A DNA stretch of 64,000 nucleotides from JBFXJF01 sp050175155. GTDB lineage: Bacteria; Bacillota; Bacilli; Tepidibacillales; Tepidibacillaceae. The notes below the pieces were generated by a model that searched no databases, was not told the origin of the DNA, and worked only from the letters and a program-made list of their open reading frames with translations. This document shows positions 9,922 through 16,985 of the stretch, one piece after another (positions within the stretch are counted from its first letter, which is position 1; the number at the start of each line of letters is the position of its first letter). Both the position numbers and the translations under genes were made by a program. The DNA lies in assembly GCA_050175155.1 (NCBI GenBank), contig JBFXJF010000005.1, positions 1 through 64,000 on the forward strand, in the 5' to 3' direction.

Positions 9922-9960
9922 ACCATAAATTATACTCCGCTTTGCGGAAGTAAAAGTGTA
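9922..9960 (-). promoter_or_regulatory. Probable cas operon promoter with inverted-repeat operator
   Basis: On the minus strand a perfect TATAAT (-10, at 9929-9934) lies about 38 bp before the cas3 ATG. Directly upstream is the imperfect dyad TACTCCGC-TTT-GCGGAAGTA (plus-strand reading, 9933-9952), filling the spacer between -10 and a weak -35 (ACTTTT or CTTTTA). The GC-rich dyad stands out in an AT-rich gap. Its place on the promoter and next to a WYL-family regulator gene suggests an operator; that link is inference. Confidence 0.6.
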
Positions 9961-9963
9961 GTG

Positions 9964-10893
9964 TTAGAAATTATAAATATTTTTTAATTCTTCTATCTCT
10001 TTTCTAATATCATCTATCAATCTATCAGGGGCTATTACTTCGACAAATCTTCCCATACTTAATATCCAACTTTTTATTTCTGTATATCCCCTCATTGTTG
10101 CTTCGAATATGATTGCTTTGTCTTCTATTTCTTTAATGCTTTGATTCTCCACCCATATTCTTTCACTGATTATTATTGAATACGGATATTTGATTTTTAA
10201 TTTAATTTGGACTTCTCCTTCTTTATAAATTCCAATACAATTAGAATAATAATCTTCTAAAGAGAAATTCTCAGGTATATTAAAGTTGTCTTCTGTAACC
10301 ATAATTGAAACTATTCTACAGATTTTAAAATCTAGTATATCTTTCCTTTTTTCACAAAATCCTAAAAAGTATAAATCTCCTTTATAGTTATATATACTAT
10401 AAGGTCTAACTATTCTCTCACTTATCCCCGAACTTAATGAATTATATTCAATTTTTAGTTTCTTTCTAGTCACAATAGCCACATTAATATCATAATATTT
10501 CTGTTTTATATCTTCTTCGTTTGCGTTAGCTTTATGTTCGATTGTAAAATAATTCACATATCCATCGGTTTGGTTATTCTGTTTATAGAAGCCGTTTATT
10601 TTATGATAGATTCCATCAAATTCTGAAGAATACATATATTTATCACGCTTTAATTGTTCTTTAATATTATTTAGTGCATATATCTCATTATTGGTTAAAT
10701 CGATAAAATTCAAGTGCGAGTTTTCAAGTTTATATCCCCCATATTTACCACTGCTTTGAGTAATAAATATACCACCCATTTCTAAATCATTTCTATAGGT
10801 TCTTATTTGTCTTTCACCTACTTCTAACTCTTCGGTTAATTCACTGATTTTCATCTTCCCTCTACTTTGAAGTAAAGTCACCATCTTAATCAT
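9964..10893 (-). CDS. WYL-domain transcriptional regulator, likely of the cas operon
   Basis: A 309-residue protein with an N-terminal winged helix-turn-helix (about 1-55, with KISELTEELEVGERQIRTYRNDL) and a WYL domain (about 130-215, with YSIYNYKGDLYFLGFCEKR), then a C-terminal extension domain. WYL regulators often control CRISPR-Cas and other defence operons, probably sensing nucleic acid or nucleotide ligands. Its stop is 72 bp upstream of cas3 on the same strand. The coding frame with good homology (ISKLGN) continues six codons before the first ATG to an ATA preceded by GGGGTGG, so the true start may be at 10911 (315 residues). Confidence 0.85.
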   Translation of the reverse strand: MIKMVTLLQSRGKMKISELTEELEVGERQIRTYRNDLEMGGIFITQSSGKYGGYKLENSHLNFIDLTNNEIYALNNIKEQLKRDKYMYSSEFDGIYHKINGFYKQNNQTDGYVNYFTIEHKANANEEDIKQKYYDINVAIVTRKKLKIEYNSLSSGISERIVRPYSIYNYKGDLYFLGFCEKRKDILDFKICRIVSIMVTEDNFNIPENFSLEDYYSNCIGIYKEGEVQIKLKIKYPYSIIISERIWVENQSIKEIEDKAIIFEATMRGYTEIKSWILSMGRFVEVIAPDRLIDDIRKEIEELKNIYNF

Positions 10894-10911
10894 ATTCCCA
10901 AGTTTACTTAT

Positions 10912-11033
10912 ACGACCACCCCATCCACATTCTACTAATTCTAAATTAATAGTTCACCAAACACCTAAAGTTTTCCTTCTTTTTTGCCTAAATTCGACAA
11001 ATTAATCTATACCTTTACTTTTTTTATAAATTT
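10912..11033. other. AT-rich gap before the WYL regulator gene
   Basis: No gene is visible here. The part nearest the regulator carries its ribosome site (GGGGTGG on the minus strand) and should carry its promoter, but no clear -35/-10 pair stands out. Confidence 0.4.
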
Positions 11034-11082
11034 CCCCAAAACAAAAACTCTGTAATAACAACAAGTTGTTTTTACAGAGTTA
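11034..11082 (-). terminator. Intrinsic terminator after the coiled-coil gene
   Basis: An inverted repeat with arms AACTCTGTAA/TTACAGAGTT (11047-11082) is followed on the minus strand by a T-rich run TTTTTGTTTT. Confidence 0.8.
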
Positions 11083-11101
11083 ACAATACAAATATTTATT
11101 A

Positions 11102-11410
11102 TTATCCTAATAATATAGCTTTCACTTTAGCAATATCTCTCTCGTTCTTAGTTAGTTTTTCGAATACTAGTTCTATGTCTTGCTTTTGGATGGTTAGAGC
11201 ATCTAATTGTTCTTGCATTTTATCTAGCCTGTCCGATTGTTGATCAACTTTCTTATTGGTATAACCCACTAAATCTATTAATTGCTCTATCATTTTTTCG
11301 TTTCTTTCAAATCTTTTATCCATCTGATCAAATCTTTTATCTACTTTTTCGAACTGATTATTTACTTCATCACGAAAATCTAATATTATGCTTCTCATTT
11401 CCGCATCCAT
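11102..11410 (-). CDS. Small coiled-coil protein of unknown function
   Basis: A 102-residue, highly charged protein built almost entirely of heptads, with the repeated motif EKVDKRFDQMDKRFERNEKM and further KVDQQSDRLDKMQEQLD. A single long coiled coil is expected, with no membrane segment or signal peptide. GAGGTGA lies before the ATG and a strong terminator follows, so it is a real monocistronic gene. Such proteins are common in Firmicutes and are usually annotated as hypothetical; it could be a structural or partner protein. I do not recognise a function. Confidence 0.75.
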   Translation of the reverse strand: MDAEMRSIILDFRDEVNNQFEKVDKRFDQMDKRFERNEKMIEQLIDLVGYTNKKVDQQSDRLDKMQEQLDALTIQKQDIELVFEKLTKNERDIAKVKAILLG

Positions 11411-11492
11411 TAAAAAATCACCTCACTAATCTATTAAAAGTATTTTATCATGAAACTTGTAAGATTTATAAAGATATATTTACAAATTTATG

Positions 11493-11546
11493 AAAAAGGC
11501 TAAGAACCAGATGAAAACAATAACTCCATCTTAATCTTAGCCTTAA
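11493..11546 (-). terminator. Intrinsic terminator after the membrane-protein gene
   Basis: The arms AAGGCTAAGA and TCTTAGCCTT enclose a nested AGATG/CATCT stem. On the minus strand the stem is followed by TTTTTC. Confidence 0.7.
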
Positions 11547-11564
11547 TCTTAATCATCTTTTATA

Positions 11565-12437
11565 TTATACGATTTCAGTCTTATTCTCTCGAGAAAGGTA
11601 GTCAAAGTAAATTATTAAATAATATATTACATTGGTAACCAGTAATGACATATAAACAAGTTTATTAAGAAGTATGGATAAATTGTTATCCCCAAACACT
11701 CCGAAAATTAATCTAAATAATAGAATAACGATTATATCCACAGCAAAAATTCCGAAATACAGAGCTATCAAACGAATGACTTTCTTACCGTTAACTAATT
11801 CCCAACTCTTTCTTATTCCCATAACACCCTTTTCAAATATTATTGTAGCAAAATAAAAACTCATCCTAGTCATTATATAAATAAGTGTTGGGGTTATGAG
11901 AACAGCCAAAAGTACAATAGGTATCAGTCTCTGGCTAAAGCCTTCAATAAGGGCTAAGCTTAAAGGTACGAAGCCTAAAAAGAATAAGATTAGAACTACA
12001 AAGAAAAAGTAGGAAACACTTCCGCGAAATATAGCCCAGTATCTAGCAAGTGCTCGTTTAATCACTTGTGTGAAGGATAAATTATTCCCTTCCTTTACTC
12101 CTCCAAGATAAATTATTATAGAGGCTATTGCTAATGGAATTGCTAGAATCTCTAAAAGAATAATTCCGATTATTAATATTTTTATTTCTAAAGATGTTAA
12201 AACGGCTAAATTAATCCCCTGATAACTCATTTCAAAAAATCCATTGCTCATGTCCAAAGCACCAAATGTTATTCCATATAAAGAAAACTCTCCTATAAGT
12301 TGAGTTATAAGAATATAAAATGGTCCTGTAAAAAGAAGCGTGAATAATAGTAGTTTAAAGAAATATTTCTTAATTATAGAATATTCTAATTTAATAATTT
12401 CAGATAAACTATATGGTTTGTTTTCCCATGATTCCAT
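11565..12437 (-). CDS. Integral membrane protein of unknown function
   Basis: A 290-residue protein with about six hydrophobic segments, near residues 28-50, 85-110, 135-165, 170-195, 225-250 and 260-280. There is no signal peptide and a charged tail (SRENKTEIV) at the end. The pattern of long helices with a conserved SWELVNGKK loop resembles the DUF975/glycerophosphodiesterase-like membrane families of Firmicutes, but I cannot assign it firmly. AGGAGAGG precedes the ATG, and a terminator follows the gene, so it appears monocistronic. Confidence 0.7.
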   Translation of the reverse strand: MESWENKPYSLSEIIKLEYSIIKKYFFKLLLFTLLFTGPFYILITQLIGEFSLYGITFGALDMSNGFFEMSYQGINLAVLTSLEIKILIIGIILLEILAIPLAIASIIIYLGGVKEGNNLSFTQVIKRALARYWAIFRGSVSYFFFVVLILFFLGFVPLSLALIEGFSQRLIPIVLLAVLITPTLIYIMTRMSFYFATIIFEKGVMGIRKSWELVNGKKVIRLIALYFGIFAVDIIVILLFRLIFGVFGDNNLSILLNKLVYMSLLVTNVIYYLIIYFDYLSRENKTEIV

Positions 12438-12590
12438 TACTGAGATACCTCTCCTTTCTTAATTTAATATTTTAAATAAAATCATATACCCAAATTAACT
12501 CTTTGTAAATTTTATTATATTTATTTAGAAATATTATATCAAATTAAACAAAATCCTCATAGATTAATAATAATTCAAAGTATAATTTAA

Positions 12591-12631
12591 AATTCCTGAA
12601 TATACACGAGTCAAGTGTCTATTCAGGAATT
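12591..12631 (-). terminator. Terminator of the ABC importer operon
   Basis: Perfect arms AATTCCTGAATA/TATTCAGGAATT with an inner ACAC/GTGT pairing lie just after the substrate-binding protein gene. The T-tract on the minus strand is short and interrupted. Confidence 0.65.
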
Positions 12632-12642
12632 ATTTATTCGCT

Positions 12643-13737
12643 TTATCTATTTATTGAATTTTTAAGTAATTGATTAATCTCTTCCTCAGTCATCTGATAA
12701 TCAAAAAATAGGCTAAAGAATTGTTTTGTTTCTTGTTCAATATCAATTTGATAAACTTCGGGGTACAGTAAATCTCCTAGCCATTGTAATCCCATAATCC
12801 TTAATAACGTAGGTGGTTGACTAAACCAATCATATGGTCCATAGGGAATCTCATATACTTCTTTATTCTTTACTGCATCAATATTCGCCCAAGAAGTATC
12901 TTCTAAAATGTTACTATATAATTCAGGATTATTGCTTGAATTAGAGCTTAAAATAATTAATTCGGGATTCCAATCTATTAGTTGCTCCAAAGATATTTCC
13001 ATTCTTCTTAGGTCCTTATCAGTCCCAGGATCTGCAATATTTATTCCAGCAACTAGGTCAAGTACCTCAGTATTTATTGAGGCTTTCGGCATAGTTTCTA
13101 GTCCTGTAAGCCCTGCTCCATAGTATACTTCTACTTTTTGGTCATCTTGAATTAGTTGGGATTTGTCTTTAATATCTTGAATTACATCTCTGCTATAGTT
13201 AGCTAATTCTTTAGCCCTTTCCTCTTTCCCCAAAATGCTCCCCATGAATTCGTAGGATTCTGCTTGTTTTGTTAAACTTCCATCAACCATTATTACGGGA
13301 ATATTTAATAACCCTGCAATTTCATCCGACTCGGTAATATATTGCTCATTTATATCACCCATATTAATAATAATATCTGGTTTTACTTTTAATATCTCTT
13401 CAATGTTAGTTGAATCTGTACCCTTCCATCTACCTAACACTGGCAAGTCATAATATTCTGGTTTTATATATTGCTTTTCTGAACCTAGTTGAGTATTCCA
13501 ACCTGCAATCTTTTCTGGTGCCAAAGTATAAACAAATAAAGTACCAATCGAGCTTGTAGCATATATTTTGTTAAGCTCTGTTGGAATCGTAACAGTTCTC
13601 CCAGCCATATCCGTAATAGTTCTTGTTAATTCTTGATTATCGCTATTTGTTTGTTCCGATTGACTTGTACTACAGCCCATAAAACTAATTGTGATAATTA
13701 AAGTTAATAATAAAATCGATAATTTTTTTAATAGCAT
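12643..13737 (-). CDS. ABC transporter substrate-binding lipoprotein, FecB/BtuF-like fold
   Basis: About 364 residues from the ATG at 13737, which follows GGAGGGG; an in-frame ATG at 13785 lacks a ribosome site and would overlap the ATPase gene. It has a lipoprotein signal with lipobox SFMGC and then a two-lobed periplasmic-binding domain of the PF01497 type (about 50-330), with the closing motif PYDWFSQPPTLLRIMGLQWLG near the C-terminus. This family binds iron chelates, cobalamin or, in MolA-type proteins, molybdate and tungstate. The structured leader of the operon favours the oxyanion option. It is the last gene of the operon. Confidence 0.85.
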   Translation of the reverse strand: MLLKKLSILLLTLIITISFMGCSTSQSEQTNSDNQELTRTITDMAGRTVTIPTELNKIYATSSIGTLFVYTLAPEKIAGWNTQLGSEKQYIKPEYYDLPVLGRWKGTDSTNIEEILKVKPDIIINMGDINEQYITESDEIAGLLNIPVIMVDGSLTKQAESYEFMGSILGKEERAKELANYSRDVIQDIKDKSQLIQDDQKVEVYYGAGLTGLETMPKASINTEVLDLVAGINIADPGTDKDLRRMEISLEQLIDWNPELIILSSNSSNNPELYSNILEDTSWANIDAVKNKEVYEIPYGPYDWFSQPPTLLRIMGLQWLGDLLYPEVYQIDIEQETKQFFSLFFDYQMTEEEINQLLKNSINR

Positions 13738-13768
13738 TATTGCCCCTCCGATTATAATTTTTTCTTTA

Positions 13769-14548
13769 TTAAGATGCTGAAACACATACCCTAACTCTTT
13801 TTTTATTAGAGATTGTTGCGTTTACGATTTTAACTCCCACTCCATAAATATCCCTCATATTTTCCTCTGTAATAATTGCAGTTGGCTCACCAATTCTACT
13901 AATGCCATTATCCTTCATCAATGCTACTTTTGAAGAATACTGCAATGCATGATCGGGATAGTGTGTTGACATTATTATTGCTAGACCGCTTTCTGCTAAA
14001 TGCTTAATATGTTGTAATACTTTAATTTGATTGCCAAAGTCTAAATTGGATGTTGGTTCATCCATTATTAGTAATTCCGGTTTTTGAGCTAATGCCCTTG
14101 CAATTAAGACTAGTTGCCTTTCACCTCCACTTATCTCTGTGTATGCTTTATCTTTAAGGTAAGAGATATCTAGAATTTCCATTGCTTCTAATGCTATATC
14201 TACGTCTGTCTTGGTAGGTGAAGCATAAGATTTAAGATAAGCGGTTCTACCCATTAGAATCACGTCAATAACCTTAAAAGGGAAAGGTGGAGTATGATGT
14301 TGTGGTACGTAACCAATAAATTGCGCTATTTTAGTTCGAGACCATTCACGAATACTTTTACCGTTTAATAAAATATCTCCGTTTTCCACTTTGTTTAAAC
14401 CAAGAACTGCTTTAAAAAGTGTGGTTTTCCCTGTACCGTTTGGACCAAGTAAACTAAGTATCTCTCCTGACTCTACCGAAAAGGAAACTTCAGAAAAAAT
14501 CCTTCTCTGATCATAGCTAAAGCCCAAATTATTTACTTCTAATTTCAT
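13769..14548 (-). CDS. ABC importer ATPase, FecE/BtuD type
   Basis: About 259 residues from the ATG at 14548, preceded by AAGGAGG at 8 nt. Walker A is GPNGTGKTT, the signature motif is EISGGERQLVLIARAL, and Walker B is LLIMDEPTSNLD. The H-switch lies in MSTHYPDHALQ. It energises import through the FecCD-type permease whose stop it overlaps by 4 bp (ATGA), so the two are translationally coupled. The C-terminal part (about 200-259) matches the usual short regulatory tail of this family. Confidence 0.92.
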   Translation of the reverse strand: MKLEVNNLGFSYDQRRIFSEVSFSVESGEILSLLGPNGTGKTTLFKAVLGLNKVENGDILLNGKSIREWSRTKIAQFIGYVPQHHTPPFPFKVIDVILMGRTAYLKSYASPTKTDVDIALEAMEILDISYLKDKAYTEISGGERQLVLIARALAQKPELLIMDEPTSNLDFGNQIKVLQHIKHLAESGLAIIMSTHYPDHALQYSSKVALMKDNGISRIGEPTAIITEENMRDIYGVGVKIVNATISNKKRVRVCVSAS

Positions 14549-15552
14549 ACCCAACCCCTCCTTGAATAAGCTAGTAAATAGATAAAAACAGGTGCCCCTA
14601 TTATTGAAGTAAGAATACCCAGCGGTATTTCCACTGGCAGTATCATTCTTGCTAAGGTATCTACCAATAGTAGATAGGAGCTTCCGATTAATAATGAAGC
14701 AGGTAACAATACTTTATAGTTCGGACCGACAAGCATCCTAGCTAGATGAGGTACTAACAAACCAACCCAGCCAATAATCCCACTTATTGATACAACAGAT
14801 GCTGTTAATAAGGTTGAAGTCAAGATTACTATAAATCTAATTCTTTTCGTATTGATTCCAAGGGTCTGCGCTTCTTCATCACCAAATGCCATTATGTTTA
14901 GACGCCATTTCACTAAATACAAAGGAACAATCCCTATAACAACGGGTATTATAATAAAATAAATGTCGTCCATTGTAATTCTTGATAAACTGCCCATTAA
15001 CCAGAAGGTTATAGCAGGTAGTTTTTCATACGGATCAGCAACATATTTTAGCAGAGATATAAAGGAAGAGAATAGTGTACCTATTAAAATCCCCGACAAA
15101 ATTAAAATTAAAGTTATGTCTGATTTCTTAAATCTAGAACTAATTAGGTATGTTGTAAAAACTGCTAGTAATCCAAAAGCAAAAGCCATTATTTGAATAC
15201 CAAGGTTATTCATGGATAAAATTATTGCAAGTGCTGCACCAAATCCTGCGCCAGCAGAAGCACCTAAAATATCAGGTGAAACTAAAGGATTCTTAAAAAT
15301 TCCTTGATAAGCTGTCCCAGCTACAGATAATGCTGCTCCAACCAAAATAGCTCCTAAAATTCTCGGCAAACGAATATTAAAAATAACTGTATCCAGTGTA
15401 TCAGGCAAGTTATGTTCCAACGAGAAAACTTTTGAATATAATACCGTAAAGAATTCACTTAGCGAAATAGGATATCTTCCAACTAATATAGATAAAAACG
15501 CAAGTACAATTAATAAAGCAGATAGGATAATAAATATTGTTTTGTTGGACAT
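14545..15552 (-). CDS. FecCD-family ABC importer permease
   Basis: About 335 residues from the ATG at 15552, which follows GGGAGGAG; an upstream start at 15618 would lie within the leader terminator and is rejected. The FecCD/BtuC signature is clear: RLPRILGAILVGAALSVAGTAYQGIFKNPLVSPDILGAS at about 60-100, and SGIIGWVGLLVPHLARM in the second half, within about ten membrane helices. It forms the transmembrane channel of the importer. It is the first gene of a three-gene operon and sits directly behind a candidate riboswitch. Confidence 0.92.
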   Translation of the reverse strand: MSNKTIFIILSALLIVLAFLSILVGRYPISLSEFFTVLYSKVFSLEHNLPDTLDTVIFNIRLPRILGAILVGAALSVAGTAYQGIFKNPLVSPDILGASAGAGFGAALAIILSMNNLGIQIMAFAFGLLAVFTTYLISSRFKKSDITLILILSGILIGTLFSSFISLLKYVADPYEKLPAITFWLMGSLSRITMDDIYFIIIPVVIGIVPLYLVKWRLNIMAFGDEEAQTLGINTKRIRFIVILTSTLLTASVVSISGIIGWVGLLVPHLARMLVGPNYKVLLPASLLIGSSYLLLVDTLARMILPVEIPLGILTSIIGAPVFIYLLAYSRRGWV

Positions 15553-15570
15553 TGTACTCCTCCCACTGAC

Positions 15571-15606
15571 ATAAAAAATCCTAGTATGCAAAAAACATAC
15601 TAGGAC
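15571..15606 (-). terminator. Terminator of the importer leader (expression platform)
   Basis: On the minus strand TCCTAGTATG and CATACTAGGA form a perfect stem followed by TTTTTTAT, only about 20 bp before the permease ATG. A strong terminator between a structured leader and the first gene is typical of a transcription-terminating riboswitch. Confidence 0.88.
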
Positions 15607-15630
15607 TTTGATTATCAAAAGTACTCAAGT

Positions 15631-15754
15631 ATCTCCTTCACAAAAAACAAAAAGGTAGGCAAACACGTTTCCATGAATACCCCGCGGGATAAAATTATCC
15701 CAGGTCGATTGACCGTAGACTGTTGTGTCCTTAGGTACAATAAACTCGGAGACG
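15631..15754 (-). ncRNA. Structured leader, candidate molybdenum/tungsten cofactor-type riboswitch
   Basis: Read on the minus strand, a closing helix (GTCTCC/GGAGAT) encloses several stems: TTGT/ACAA, GGTC/GACC, a perfect GGGATAA/TTATCCC hairpin, and GGTA-TT-CATG-GAAA-CGTG-TTTGCC, which has a GAAA tetraloop. A terminator lies downstream. The GGGGTATTCATGGAAACG block and the helix order recall the Moco/Tuco riboswitch class, which often precedes molybdate or tungstate transport genes; this match is from memory. The cobalamin riboswitch core is not present. Confidence 0.65.
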
Positions 15755-15841
15755 AATATTAAGTTTTATATTAAAAATAGTATATCACACATTTCACAAA
15801 ATAGACACATTTATTTGTCCTGCTATTTGCCACAATAAAAT

Positions 15842-16957
15842 TTATTTTAAATTTTCTGGATTTAATGGTTCGAGCTCAGGGATAACAAATAAACCATCTT
15901 TGCGAATTAACACATCATCAAAGTAAATTTCTCCCCCACCATATTCAGGTCTTTGAATAAATACTAAGTCCCAATGAATGTTTGAGTTGTTTCCATTATT
16001 TGCTTCATCATAAGCTCTTCCCGGTGTAAAGTGGATAGAGCCAGAGATTTTCTCGTCGAATAATATGTCCTTCATTGGACTTAAAATATAAGGATTTACC
16101 CCTATTGCGAATTCACCAACGTACCTTGCACCCTCATCTGTATCAAAAATTTTATTAATTCGTTCCGTATTATTGGCAGTAGCATTTATGATTTTACCGT
16201 CTTTAAATTCTAACCTAATGTTCTCAAAGGTTATACCTTCATATAGCGAAGGAGCATTATAACTAATTACACCATTAACTGAATCTCTAACGGGGGCAGT
16301 AAATACTTCACCATCAGGTATGTTCATCTCTCCGGCACATTTTATTGCTGGAATGTCCTTTATTGAGAATTTAAGATCAGTACCTTTTCCCTTAAGATGT
16401 ACTTTGTCCGTCTTATTCATTAATTCTACAAGTCCATCCATCGCTTTTGCCATCTTACTATAGTCTAAATTACAAACATTAAAATAAAAATCCTCGAAAG
16501 CTTCTGTACTCATGCTTGCTAATTGAGCCATCGATGCCGATGGGTAGCGAAGAATAACCCATTTCGTGCGGTTAACCCGCTCTTCAAAATGAACAGGTTT
16601 TAAAAATAGATTACTATACATTTTCATCTTCTCATCTGGTACATCAGATAGTTCATTAACATTGTTTCCTGCTCTAATACCTATATACGCATCTGCTTCT
16701 TTCATTCTTGCTAATTCCCAAGTTGCCATATCCTTTAGCTGCTCTTCACTTGCATTAAGCAATAATGTGCGAGTTACTTCGCTTCTTTTCATAGAAACAT
16801 ATGGTATACCTCCAACCTCATATGCTTGTTTAACTAGGGCATTCGCCAGCTCAGTCTCTTCTCCAATCATTTCAATAAATACCTTTTCACCCTTTTGAAG
16901 ATTAACTGAATAATTTATTAATTGTTTTGCTAATTGATTAATACGTGAATCCTTCAT
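15842..16957 (-). CDS. M29-family metallo-aminopeptidase (AmpS/PepS type)
   Basis: A 371-residue cytosolic exopeptidase that removes N-terminal residues from peptides. M29 metal ligands are visible in GEFAIGVN (Glu), GSIHFTPGRAY (His and Tyr) and NIHWDLV (His and Asp) in the C-terminal half. The length is close to the usual 370-410. It lies 28 bp after the GGDEF gene on the same strand, apparently as the fourth gene of that operon. No signal peptide is present. Family assignment is firm; the natural peptide substrates are unknown. Confidence 0.92.
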   Translation of the reverse strand: MKDSRINQLAKQLINYSVNLQKGEKVFIEMIGEETELANALVKQAYEVGGIPYVSMKRSEVTRTLLLNASEEQLKDMATWELARMKEADAYIGIRAGNNVNELSDVPDEKMKMYSNLFLKPVHFEERVNRTKWVILRYPSASMAQLASMSTEAFEDFYFNVCNLDYSKMAKAMDGLVELMNKTDKVHLKGKGTDLKFSIKDIPAIKCAGEMNIPDGEVFTAPVRDSVNGVISYNAPSLYEGITFENIRLEFKDGKIINATANNTERINKIFDTDEGARYVGEFAIGVNPYILSPMKDILFDEKISGSIHFTPGRAYDEANNGNNSNIHWDLVFIQRPEYGGGEIYFDDVLIRKDGLFVIPELEPLNPENLK

Positions 16958-16985
16958 TTTTATGCTCCTTCGTAATTATATTTTT

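Noticed and set aside
2188..10893. A second or hybrid CRISPR type, or an anti-CRISPR gene in the cas locus
   Set aside because: The seven cas genes form a standard type I-C set with short gaps, with no extra gene between them.
15631..15754. Cobalamin riboswitch before the FecCD permease
   Set aside because: The conserved B12-box and the GGGAA-N-GGTG core are not seen in the leader.
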